From NCBI GenBank assembly GCA_025677815.1, contig JAIXMP010000014.1, positions 62,001 through 126,000 of the forward strand: 64,000 bases of DNA, in the 5' to 3' direction. The DNA comes from Phascolomyces articulosus. Lineage: Eukaryota; Mucoromycota; Mucoromycetes; Mucorales; Lichtheimiaceae. The notes under the pieces were generated by a model. It worked only from the letters and a program-made list of their open reading frames with translations, did no database searches and was not told where the DNA came from. The position numbers and the translations under genes are program-made. This document shows, in pieces, positions 11,660 to 22,707 of this stretch (its first letter is position 1; every line of letters starts with the position of its first letter).

Positions 11660-12102
11660 GTTTGGCTTATAATCGAAATAGCTTTTTATTGAGTTGAAAT
11701 GGAACATTGAGAATTTCTTATAAAGAATAAAAATCCTTTTTCTTTTTCCATTCTTTTTTGCCCATTTTCAATGTCGTGTAACACGTTTTTGGGGTTCCAG
11801 ATCACTTCGCCACGTATGTAACCAAACCTCCATTGAAAATCCCATTTTTTCATTTACTCTAAACCAACCGAAACTATCCTTCATCCTATCCGCAACATGA
11901 TTTTTTACATACAAGATTAAAAGTTGATACTTTATTATGAGAAAAAAGAGATTCGATGAATGAGCTTATTATGGATTGCTTGCTTGTTGGTGATAATTGT
12001 TGCAGTTGTTGTTATATATGCTTTGATTTGTGAATTTGTTGAGTGGGTAGTATGAATAAGAAGATGAAGAGGAAAAATACATTGGAATATAAAAATATAC
12101 GT
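11660..12102. other. Intergenic between convergent genes
   Basis: Shared 3' flank of FKBP (+) and the small protein gene (-). No gene or RNA recognised. Confidence 0.4.
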
Positions 12103-12324
12103 TTATTTGCCAGTGACCTTTTCAGCAGCCTCGTTCACTTCTTCCTTGACCTTTTCAGTTGCTTGAGCTGCAGCAGCGGCAGGTTTGGGTTGTTCTTGTT
12201 GTGGTTGAGGAGCGGGTTCTTCATCATAATCACCAATACCATACAAAGCACTGTTGTTATTATCTCCAATATCACGCGAACCGTTGTTGGACTTGAAAGG
12301 GTTAGGAAGTTCACCAATATCCAT
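12103..12324 (-). CDS. Small Ala/Pro/Gln-rich protein, 73 residues
   Basis: Single-exon frame from the ATG at 12324 to TAA at 12103. Not recognised as a named family. It begins MDIGELPNPFKSNNGSRDIG, has a Pro/Gln/Ala-rich middle (EEPAPQPQQEQPKPAAAAA), and ends in a charged, probably helical tail (ATEKVKEEVNEAAEKVTGK). The tail resembles LEA/CsbD-like stress proteins in composition only. Codon use is even and non-AT-driven compared with the surrounding DNA, which supports a real gene. No signal peptide or membrane segment. Function unknown. Confidence 0.55.
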   Translation of the reverse strand: MDIGELPNPFKSNNGSRDIGDNNNSALYGIGDYDEEPAPQPQQEQPKPAAAAAQATEKVKEEVNEAAEKVTGK

Positions 12325-12823
12325 GGTTAAGAAAAAAAAAGTGTAAAGAACAAGGAAAAGAAATGATGGGTTTGTTTCATCACAGTTGCATGCATTTTAT
12401 AATAAAACTAAACTTTTTTTTTTGCGCCAATGCCTTGATAAACCAAACTCAGCAAAGAAAAAGAAAGAGAAACCCCACCCAATTTTCCTCTTGCTTACTT
12501 GCTTTGTTTCCTGCAGGTAGATTTATTCCAAATTGAGATTAGGTTTAAAACAACTATACTAATAGTATAAAAATATGCAGTACTTTGTTTTTACAGACTA
12601 ATATATGCGATATATATTATTATTGGTAACACTATGATCACTAAAAATCATGAGCATTGATAAACGGGTTTATTTGTTTGTGGTCATTTTATTCACGAGT
12701 GTTTGAGGAGCAAATGATATATAATATACATATACATAAGAGGGTAAAGGTTTTTTTTTTTAAAAAAAAAAGAATTATACAGAGCAAATGATACTAATAG
12801 GAAAGAGGATTAATGTAACAGAT
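12325..12823. other. Intergenic with T11A10 palindrome
   Basis: Promoter side of the small protein gene and 3' flank of the peroxiredoxin gene, both on the minus strand. It contains the T/A hairpin-capable tract at 12751-12771. No gene seen. Confidence 0.4.
12751..12771. repeat. T(11)A(10) palindrome
   Basis: Uninterrupted T run followed directly by an A run, self-complementary. It lies just past the peroxiredoxin stop. Similar tracts occur at 20442, 38460 and 53261. Confidence 0.9.
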
Positions 12824-13841
12824 TTAGAAAGGAGAAGGAGTTAAACGAAGATAAGGACGAACGACCTTGACACCCTTGGGGAAGATCTTTTGAGCTTCTT
12901 CAGTAGAAACGGAAGGATGAACAATGACATCATCGCCCTTCTTCCAGTTTCCAGGGGTAGTAATGCGATGTTGGTCACCCAATTGCAAAGAATCAATGAC
13001 ACGCAAGATTTCATCAAAGTTGCGACCAGTGGAAGCAGGGTAAGATAAGATCAAACGAATGGTCTTCTTGGGGTCAATGATAAAGACGGAACGAACAGTG
13101 AAAGGAATACCCTTGGCATCAACATTGGTGATATCTTGGTGATCCAACATGTCATACAAGTGAGAGACCTTACGATCAGCATCAGCAATAATGGGGAATT
13201 GAAGATCGACACCATTGATTTCATTGATATCAGCAATCCATTTGCCGTGACTTTCCAAATCGTTGGCAGACAAACCGATCACCTTGACGTTACGACTGTC
13301 AAATTCATCTTGCAAAGCAGCAACCAAACCCAATTCAGTGGTGCAGACGGGAGCTAAAAATAACCACACAAAGATGATGATGCAAACAATGAGTTTCCCG
13401 GAACTCTGGTTTGTTCTTTATGTGTAAATGCAATAAACATTCCCGCCCTGCCTCTCCCCGAGCTATTGTATATAATATAATAGTAGTCGACGCGTCCCTC
13501 TTTTTTTTCTTATTCCTTGTCCTTTTTTTCTTTCCTTTTTCTTTCCTTTTTCTTTCCTTTTTCCTCGAAATAAGAATACTTACTAAAGTCAGCAGGATGA
13601 GAAAAGAGAATAGTCCACTTGTCACCAATGAATTCGTGGAACTTGATATCACCCTTGGTAGTTTGGGCTTCGAAGTCTATATACGATATACAAAAACGCG
13701 TATACGAATGATCCATTGTTAGTAATCATCCAGTTCCAGTATAATATTCAAAAAGAAGCCATCCAATTGACAACACCATCATAGTAATAGAATAGATAAA
13801 AAAAAATTACCAGGAGCAGTAGAACCGAGTCTGAGAACCAT
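12824..13841 (-). CDS. 1-Cys peroxiredoxin (Prx6 type)
   Basis: Thiol peroxidase that reduces hydrogen peroxide and lipid hydroperoxides. Exons are 13841..13811, 13676..13584 and 13353..12824; the protein is 217 residues. It opens MVLRLGSTAPDFEAQTTKG. The peroxidatic cysteine is C45 in the PVCTTE motif, created across the second intron (A/CT). Downstream are LSANDLESHGKW, the catalytic-site Arg region (GIPFTVRSVFIIDPKK, SYPASTGRNFDE) and the long Prx6-type C-terminal domain (TPGNWKKGDDVIVHPSVS, then FPKGVKVVRPYLR). No resolving CP motif with a second conserved Cys is seen, as expected for the 1-Cys class. Codon use is biased toward C-ending codons, suggesting high expression. No targeting extension, so probably cytosolic. 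Confidence 0.95.
13524..13564. repeat. Tandem CTTTCCTTTTT repeat in peroxiredoxin intron 2
   Basis: About three and a half copies of an 11-nt pyrimidine unit, near the 5' splice site of the intron on the minus strand. There it reads as a purine-rich stretch. Confidence 0.85.
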
Positions 13842-14152
13842 GTTTGAATTAAAGAAAAAGAGTTTGGATAAAGAAGAAGAACGAAGAGAGAAAAAAAAGA
13901 AGAATAAAAAAAGTAGCGCGTTTTTATGGTGATTTCCCAGGCCCAATGATTGGACGTTCGATAGAATTGCGCCATCGATTAGCTCTAAGCGCTCATAGTT
14001 TATACCACCTGTTCTCGCGTTACATTTTTTCATCAAAAATGGACAAAGAGAGGCTGTTGTGCCTGTCGTTACGTCTGTGCTTTTTTTTTTATATAAGGTC
14101 TATTTATTTCAAGAAGATGGATTAATAATATAATATTACTACGATCCATCTA

Positions 14153-14196
<44 letters not shown>

Positions 14197-15386
14197 ATGC
14201 CTTTATTTTCTACTATTATTATATTATATATATATATCGATATTCTACTTTATGACTATCATTATTAATTTTAAACTTTAAAAATCAAAAATAGAATCTT
14301 CCTGTTTAAAAAAGTTATATATTACGACTCATGCCGCACGTACAAACAAAAATATAAAACTAAAACTCCGAAAATGGTTTTATCATGATTAAATAAAAAA
14401 CTTCCGTCAGATCTGTCCATAATTATGTGATTTTTGAAATTTTTGAGCTTATTTTTCTCATCCTTCTACTCTTTTATTATAGTCTTTTTTTTTATCCTAT
14501 AACTTGTTCTTCTTGATGCATAATTTGAAACAGTCTATTTTTTTCTCCTCTTCTTGATTTTTAATATCTCATCATTCTATTGCATCCTATCGTGATCGAA
14601 ACAAATGTATTTCTTTTGAAAGAAAAAAAAATCATACTCAAGCAAACCTATTGGAGTTTACGTAGTTTATAAGAAACGGAGGAGTATCCTTTTATTCAAA
14701 AGATGGAATGATGATTACACAATCAGCGCATGTGAGTAAAATCTATCACCACATTGACAATCTATCCCGCCTTGCTGGATACGTATGGCAACCTGTAATA
14801 CTTAGATGGAAATAATGATATGAATATTGGAAAAATGATTTTTTGCAAAGTAGTAGTAGTATATAAATATAAGTGATTACATTATTAACAACGGTGATTA
14901 ACTCTAAAATATTGATGCATAATATTATGATAAACACCAGTAAAATGGCATCTTTTAAAAAACGTGCGTTACATTAAGAAAATGTACAGCGGGTTTGTCT
15001 AAAAAAAGACACTTTTAATAACACAGCATATAATCATCATATAAAAGAGCTGGATCGTCTCATAATCTCTGTCAAAGATAACATAATCAGAATATAGAAG
15101 TACTTGATAATCTATGTACTGATTAAAAAAAACAGGGATTTGAATCTTGATGTATAAAAAAAGCCAAACGTTGGTCCTTTATTGTTGGTATTTTGTTTAT
15201 AAGAGTAATGTTATTATAGAAAAAGTGGTTATTGAACTCGTTGTTGTTCATCTTTTTTATATATATATTGCTAAAGTGATGTTTTCACAGTACAGATTTT
15301 ACTATATATTTTGGTTTGATATATATGCTTACGGACAGTATGATGAAGTTGGATTATGAAAGGCTGTATCTTTATTATTTTTATGA
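13842..15386. other. Intergenic with TC microsatellite
   Basis: Peroxiredoxin promoter side followed by AT-rich DNA. Apart from the TC repeat at 14157-14196, only short AT-driven frames are seen. Confidence 0.4.
14157..14196. repeat. (TC)n microsatellite
   Basis: About 17 uninterrupted TC units, then TTTCTC. Confidence 0.95.
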
Positions 15387-16302
15387 TATCATCTACCGAA
15401 ACTTGTGTACAGGAGCCCCATTTGTCATATTAAAAAAGAGCATAAGCACCCTGAAAATCAAATACCCTTTTTCATGGGAACATTAAGGACAGCTTTTTAC
15501 CAAACAATAGCAACAAGGGATTTGTCAATCCTTTCTATAGGTCGAATCTTGATTGGATACTTCAAATATCTAAGGAAATACAATTATAAATTATGAATCA
15601 ACTACATTAACCTTTCTAGACATGTATTTCTAAAGGCTTCATATTCACAGTTGTGTTACCACCAGACAACTACATAGCTTGAAGTGGTTCTATATGTCTG
15701 TAAGGAAAAATTCCTTATTCATATACGTACTCACCAAATATTATAAGCCTTTATCTATTATACCATATAATTTTGGTTACTTTTCATGGTTCCCTTGCAA
15801 TAAAAAGAGGTAGCCAGCCAATTGCGATACTTACGAAATGATAGAAACTGTTGGTCGGTTTACACATGTGGAAGAGCATACTACCACTATAATGGATTGC
15901 TCGATTAAAATGCAACTCAATTAGACTATGGCTCTACTCATTATTGCAATTCCCTATGCAGGCACTTCAGTAATGCAAATTAGGCTACTTTCGTTGACAA
16001 AAGTTTGTATACCTGGACTCCTTTGTCTTTTCTGTTTAAATGCTACATTTTATTTATTTAGGATAAGCGGCATCTATTCACTTCAGTAGTTCCTGACGAT
16101 TTTTATCAGTATTATCAAGTTCCCGTTTTCAGAAAGTATATGGATATATAATACCAACACCTTAGAAGAATGGTAAAAGGCTATTGGCGTTTATTTACTT
16201 GGTAGCTCAGATGATGTAGATTTTAACATAATTGGTCCAGATAGCATTTTGAAAACTATTTATGGAGATGATAATGATAATGATGATGATGATGATGGAT
16301 AA
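15387..16302 (+). pseudogene. Decayed, unrecognised gene
   Basis: Protein-like pieces with intervening stops: 15405-15596 (YRSPICHIKKEHKHPENQ, then RTAFYQTIATRDLSI); about 15805-15895 (QLRYLRNDRNCWSVYTCGRA); a segment near 16062 following a TTTAG acceptor-like site (DKRHLFTSVVPDDFYQYYQ); and a last piece with one internal TAA (NTLEEW, then KAIGVYLLGSSDDVDFNIIG) running into an Asp-rich tail encoded by GAT repeats and ending near 16302. The NDRNCWSVY piece faintly resembles SDRGSTWSIY in the relic near 3.8 kb. Family unknown. Confidence 0.35.
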
Positions 16303-16492
16303 AACAAATGAGTTTATACTCCAATATTTAGCACCTATGTTAATATATCATGCAAAACAAACGAATGTAGTATATAAAACAAGAAAATGATATATTTACT
16401 AATATACAAAAATATATTTTTAATTTTTGAATAATACATGAAAAAAACACCCAAAGATAGCCCATAAATATGCAAATACACTAGTATTAGAG

Positions 16493-18689
16493 TTATGTAC
16501 ATAATTGAATATTTTCTTCTCGTGCAAGATCTGCTAGTTCATTATCATCTACACACTCACACTCTTGAATGAATAATTTCTTCAACTTTTGCGAGCCCTC
16601 GACCATCGCTCGAATGCCAGTCAGTGTCAACTGATCTAATCCAATAAGCTTTATTATTGGGCAGTCCAAATGAAGTGTATCTTCATCCGTGATTAAATAA
16701 AGAGCTTCGAGAACAAGTGTTTCAAGTTCAGGAGGTATAAACGATTTGCCCATGCCAAGGATTATGGTGCCCATACTATTTTCTGAACTGGTGAGATCGA
16801 GCCCGGTAAGATGAATTGATTTTAAATGTTTAATTTTTACAAGGGCCTCAAACGTTTCCGGCTCAATATTAGCGATATAGCGTAGACGGACGTGTTGTAG
16901 TGTTGATGCATTTCCCAATTCTACATGATGTAAAAACAATTGTCGGATGGCGTTATCATTGATTGTGGTAATAGATGTCTCATAATCATATGCTTCAAAA
17001 TATCCATTTTCAATTGCAAATGATTGCAACATAGGTAATGATGTTACTGCATCAAGGATGGTGTTCGGTGGGGAGTGTAATCGAAATAAGATGACTTCTT
17101 CCAATGTTGGACATTGACGGATGATGTTGGTAAATATTTGTTCCGTATCTTGTGTAAAAGACACCTTTATATACCGGAGATATGGTAATGTGACATTCAC
17201 CAACGGCTCCCATTTCTCCAGTGTATTATCAGGATCAATCGATAAGGAAAGTGCTTCTGCTTTATATTCCATATTGTCCAGCATCGATAAAAGTGATTGT
17301 GCAGTCGTAGTGAAACAATCTTGAGTGTCAATTGAATATTGGTATCGTGTCGCATCAATCGGTAGATCATCATTATCGCGGTCAGAAGAATTTGAACGTC
17401 CCGTTGTTGAGTCGATACAGATATGATGCAATTTTTTCCCGTAATGATAAACCGAGTCAAAAGAGGTCAATTCATCATCCTTAATAGTAAACTCTTGTAA
17501 ATTAACTGCAAATTTCAATACTCGCTTGATATCATCGTTTTGAAATGACCTTGTATACATTTGCAGGCGTGTTAAAGATGGATAGGTTTGCTGTCGCTGT
17601 CGGTATTTAGGATCCCAATACCAATTCATCCATGTGCAACCGAAAGAGAGTGACTTGAGGTTTGGACAATTATCAAGAACTTCATTGATTGTTGTTGACG
17701 ATGCAGTGAGTTGTATTTCTTCCAATGAACGACTGGAATTTTTCAATATCATTACTAAGCGGTCACGACCAAGAGGTGTACCTGTTTTCCATTAAATGTT
17801 TATTAAAAGGTATTCAGCCCGGTTTTTTTTTTTTTTTTTGATGTTGTAGCATAATTAAGCACCCCCTTCTAAAAAAATAAATGAGAATAAGTTTACCAAT
17901 ATTGAGCGATCGAAGATGATAAAATGATACGTTATCCAGTACGCGATCATATAATGGATATTCCTTCCCGTACATTGCATTAATACTTGTTAAGTTCTTT
18001 ACGTGGCTACTGAGCTGTCCAAGATATTTATACGTTTGATATGAAGATAGATTTCCTTGTATTTCTTTTATACCATATAATACAACCTTGTGTAGACTTG
18101 TTGTCGGACAATATGTAATAAAATCCTGCCAATGCCGTGCAACGTGCATACAGTTGAGAATGTCGCCCAAACTGAGTTGATCCAAGATAAGTGTTACTAT
18201 TTCGTGAGGCAACACTTTTATTAAATCCATTCTGTGTTCTAGTCTATGGGTCGCTTCTTTCTTGATTTTTTCCAGTTCATCACATCCTTCTTTATATTCA
18301 AGTGTTTCTTGATGCATGCTTGCTATATCGTTTTTTAAAATACTGTCACATGTTTTAACGGCATCTAATAGATTTTCTTTCTTCATAAGGAGTCGAGCCA
18401 TATGAATCGGCCTTCGGGTATCAAATTTGGTAATCATTTCCAAGTTTTCAGCATCGATATAAGCTTTCTCCATTTCACGTTGTTCTTGGTATGCTTTCAT
18501 TCGAATATACAATAGCTTGTTTTTGATCTGTATCAAATCTTCAAGTCCATTTGTCGAGCGCGCAACTGCAGTGCGAAAATGCCCCTCATTGTATGCTTTC
18601 TCAGCCTGGGCTAATGAATCTTTAAGATCAATAATGGTGGATGCACACAGCTTATACTCCAAAAGTTTTTCAGTAGAAATGGGTTTCAT
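16493..18689 (-). CDS. TPR / F-box / LRR protein, tandem copy A
   Basis: Likely SCF ubiquitin-ligase substrate receptor. Exons are 18689..17897 and 17781..16493 (intron 115 nt); the protein is 693 residues, starting MKPISTEKLLEYKL. The N-terminus (~25-120) is TPR-like (AQAEKAYNEGHFRTAVARS). The F-box is at about 154-195 (MDLIKVLPHEIVTLILDQLS), and divergent LRRs fill the rest (CPNLKSLSFGC, CPTLEEVILFRL, IKHLKSIHLTGLDL). It is a close relative of the next gene on the same strand, sharing exon structure, intron phase and motif order (HCMHVARHWQ there, NCMHVARHWQ here). A short segment, about 405 bases, separates the two genes. Target unknown. Confidence 0.9.
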
Positions 18690-19095
18690 TATAGAAAACA
18701 ATAAAGGGGCCAGGTTTTTTAGACTGTCATGATTATATGAAAGCGCTATTTAAAAAGCATCTATAAGAAGCTATATTGTGATTCGAAGAAGCCTTATGAT
18801 ACCATTGCATTTAAAAGAATCTAATTGCATGGCTCCCAATTGTACCTTATTGGATAATCAAAATTATCCATCTTTAACTTCATCCCTTCTCACTAGACCG
18901 CAAGAAAATCTTTAGGAAATGGTATTACACTATATACGTATTATATTATCACAAGGTATTTATTATAGTACACACCAACCGATTGATTACGTATGTTTAT
19001 AAAATATAATACAAAACGTGGATATAAAAAATGCACACAACACAAACAAGAAACCTTTTACCAAGCCATTTCCTTCTTTTTGATCCATTATAAAA
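18690..19095. other. Intergenic between tandem F-box genes
   Basis: Presumed promoter of copy A and 3' flank of copy B. Nothing specific recognised. Confidence 0.4.
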
Positions 19096-21388
19096 TTACA
19101 AAAACTGATGTGTTACAGATAAATGAATATTTTCTTTTTTTGCAAGATCCATCAAGTCACTCTCATATAGACCCTTCCAATCATGGATGACCAGTCCCTT
19201 CAGCTTTTGAGCACTTTCAATCATTTTTCGAATTCCATCCAACGTCACATCCTCCAGAGTATGAAGCGTTATCGTTGGACAATCCAAACCTTTTAAATCC
19301 CCATCAGTCAAGGTATGAAGCATCATTTCAAGAACAAGCATTTCAAGTTCAGGAGGTATAAATGCCTTGCCCATATCCTTCATGACAGAACCCATCGTAT
19401 GGTCGGGATGATGGATGAGATGAGAGCCTGCAAGATGAAGTGTTTTCAAGTGTTTTATTTTGACGAGTACTTTGAATGTTTCTGGTTCAAATTCAGAAAT
19501 ATAACGTAGACGGACGTGCTCCAATGTTGATGCATCACCTAATGCTACATGATGTAAAAAGAAATGTCGAATGGCCTTGTCGTTGATTTTTGTTGTACAG
19601 ATGTCAGCATCACTCGCTTCTTTATATGTGTTTTCAACGGCAAAGGATTGTAGCCTAGGTAGTGATTTCACTGCATGAAGGATGATGTTGGGTGGACAAC
19701 CTAACCGATATAGAATGATTTCTTCTAATGTCGGGCACTGTAGAATCATGTCTGTAAATATCTGTTCTGTTTCTCGTGTAAAAGATACTTTTAGATACCG
19801 AAGGTTGGGTAATGTGACATTCGCCAATGGACCCCATTTCTGCGAATTGTCAATATAATCATCGAGGACTGATAATGCGAGTGCCTCTGGTTTATATTCC
19901 ATATTGTTAAGCATGGACAAAACGAATGGACCTGTCATTTCCTCGTAACAGTCTTGAACATCAATTGAACATTTGTAGCGTACTATATCCATTGGTAAAT
20001 AATCGTCGTCATGGTCCAAAGGATTGGAAGCAAATGTTGTAGAGTCGATACAAATATGGTGTAGATGTTTGCCATACTGACGAATTGTCTTTAAAGTATC
20101 AGAGTTCAATTCATAATCCGTTATGGTAAAATCTTTTAAATTGACTGCAAATTCCAGTAAGTGTTTGATATCTTCGGTTCGAAATGTGTACGTATACAGT
20201 TGAAGGCTTATTAATGACGGATACGTTTGTTGTTGCCGTTGTGGATGATATTCATGGTCCCAAGAAGGCTCATCCTGCAGTAGTGAGCCACAGTAACAGA
20301 GCAACTTGAGATTGGGACAAATGTCGAGAACTTCATTCAGAGGTGGTACCGAATAATTATTATAGAGATATACTTCTTCCAATATATTACTATTCGTCTT
20401 TAATAACGTTGTTACTTGCTTTCGACGAATATCCATATCTGTTTTTTTTAAAAAAAAAAAAATTGATCCATAAGGTTTAAAATACAACCTCAGCCATAGT
20501 ATTATATATTAACTACAATAATATGAATTAAGCATCCCCACCTCTTTCTCAAAAAGATATAAAAATAATGTGCATTAACTTACTAATAGTGAGTGATCGA
20601 AGATGATAAAATTTTACATTTTCCAGGAAGTTGAATAAATCGTATATACTCGAGTACATTGGAGCTATCGTCAGATTTCTTATAATACGATCACTAAGCT
20701 GCTGAAGATAAGTATACATGAGCGTAGAAGGTATTTTCACGCATATCTTTGTTTGATTAGGAAATATAATGTTGCGTAGAATTGCTATCGGACAATGAAT
20801 AATCTTTTTTTGCCAATGCCGTGCGACATGCATACAATGAAGGATATCATTCAAATCGAGTTGGTTCAAGATGAGTGTTGTTAATTCGCGAGGTAATCGT
20901 TTCATTAAATCGACTCTCTGATCAGACTTTTCGATGGCTTTTCCCTTGAGTGTCATCAATTTTTCGTATCCATCTTTGGATAGGAGGCCATTCTTGTATA
21001 GAATCACATTGTTCTGGTTTTTCAATACAGTGTTACATGTGTCAATCACGTCTGGCATTCTTTCATCCTTCATAAGAAGGTGAGCCAGGTACACAGGCTT
21101 TCGAATATCGGATTCGTTTATCGTCTCCAACGATTCAGCATCGCCGCATGCTTTATGGATTTCATTTTGATGTTGACGCGTTTTCATTCGAATGTATAAT
21201 AATTTGTTTTTGATTGCCATCAAGATGTCAAGTCCTTTTGTTGAACGTGCTACTGCCGTATGATAAGAGCCTTCATCGAATGCCTGTTCAGCTTGGATGA
21301 ATGAATCTTTAAGTTGATCAAAAATGGTTGATGGATCCACATTATACTTGAAATATTTTTCAAGTTCTTCCTGGTCGCTTTCTTCCAT
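19096..21388 (-). CDS. TPR / F-box / LRR protein, tandem copy B
   Basis: Paralogue of copy A. Exons are 21388..20584 and 20438..19096; the protein is 715 residues, starting MEESDQEELEKYFKY. Order: TPR-like helices (~30-125, IQAEQAFDEGSYHTAVARST), F-box at ~159-200 (VDLMKRLPRELTTLILNQLD), then LRRs (CPNLKLLCYCG, CPTLEEIILYRLG, IKHLKTLHLAGSHL). The intron lies at the same place as in copy A, just after the first LRR-like strand, and in the same phase. Its 3' end carries a T8A13 tract next to the acceptor. The 5' end sits 168 bases from the stop of the 2-hydroxylase gene on the same strand. Confidence 0.9.
20442..20462. repeat. T(8)A(13) tract at intron acceptor
   Basis: T run directly followed by an A run, immediately upstream (minus-strand sense) of the exon 2 acceptor of F-box copy B. 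Confidence 0.85.
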
Positions 21389-21556
21389 TGACAGAAAAGA
21401 GAAATAAAGAAAGCACCCCTTCTCAATAAATTTTTTTATGTGTAACGGTCATGATTATCATGATTTTTTTATAATGACAATATTTTATTTAAAGTATACA
21501 AAAAAAACATACTGTTGTTGCTATGGTATATGATGGGTATAAATTGAGAGATGCTT

Positions 21557-22707
21557 TTATACTTCCAGCACTGTACCAAAAACATGATCCCATAATTTCG
21601 ATGTAATACCATATCCACTTGCAGGATTTTTGTAATGGTGAGCTAAATGATAGCGTTTCATTTCTTTTGTATGAGGGTCAATCATGGCAGCATGATGCAA
21701 AGAATAATGGAAACAATCATAACATGCATAAGTGATCATAATACCAGCAATAACTGCATGTGCGGTGGATAAGTTAGAAATGCTCGCATGCACCGAATAA
21801 ACAATAGGCACGGATAATGGTAATGATAATGATGGAGGTAATACGAGACGCAGTCTAATTGTAGTATGTACATAATAGATATATTAGAATATAAAACAAT
21901 GATCATTATCATAGATAGTTGTTTTTTCTTTATAATAAACAGAGAGTTGTTGTAGCAATATAGGACAACATACCGATCCATTGGCATAAAATGATGAACT
22001 CCATGGAGACCAAAATGAACCAATAACCAAATAGAATTATCAGGAAGATACTCATCCAAATGAAACAAAAATCGATGCAATGTATATTCAATAAAAGTAA
22101 AAAAGAAACCACCTAATAGAAAGCCTTGCAATGTTCCCAAGAGTGAAGATCCCGTCATGATGGATTGCCAAATATGATATGCTCCTTGAGGAAACCAGAC
22201 CAGTGGGACCATATACCAAGCAGCATATGTCAATGAATCCAGTATAGGATTTTCAAAGAACCGAACATAATGCGAAACATAACGTGGATGATGGATTTGC
22301 TGCAAATACACTTCCTTTGTAAAAGTGCGATTCCACAATTGCCAAAATAAAGGTTGATACAAGTTAAGGAACTCTACATCTTTTTCCTCATCCTTTATTG
22401 CTGCTGATTTTTTCATTGCTTTTTGATCCATAGACTGATGTTGTTGTGTCGTGTTTTCTGCTGTTTCAAGATCACCAATATAATGCTCGTCAAGAAGTTC
22501 ATAGGCTGTTTCTGAATGAACATGTTCTGTCCCTTCTTCAAATACTTGAGTGACATCCGTGCCGGCATGTTCAAGCAAAATTTGTCCTCCTCCAGGGTGA
22601 AGAGAGACAAAAGGGGTCATGTCATAGACTTTATCCTTGTAAATCACCCAACATGATTTTCTTGAATTGTGTTTTTTGACTTGTTCGTAACTATATATTG
22701 TTTCCAT
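21557..22707 (-). CDS. SCS7: Fatty acid 2-hydroxylase (Scs7-like), copy 2, intact
   Basis: ER enzyme that 2-hydroxylates the N-acyl chain of sphingolipids; the cytochrome b5 domain supplies electrons. Exons are 22707..21974 and 21854..21557 (intron 119 nt, GTATGT..ATTAG); the protein is 343 residues. The b5 domain runs ~1-85 (NSRKSCWVIYKDKVYDMTPF, HPGGGQILLEHAG). The hydroxylase domain has membrane segments and the full histidine set: HRFLFH, HFGLHGVHHF, HYSLHH and HHYKN. The intron lies right after PMD-R, exactly where copy 1 has its intron, so both derive from one ancestor. The linker between the two domains is short here and long in copy 1. This is the copy expected to be functional. Confidence 0.95.

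Noticed and set aside
13335..13722. Lys-rich and Phe-rich frames in the peroxiredoxin intron
   Set aside because: Produced by the pyrimidine repeat; splice sites and protein conservation define this as an intron.
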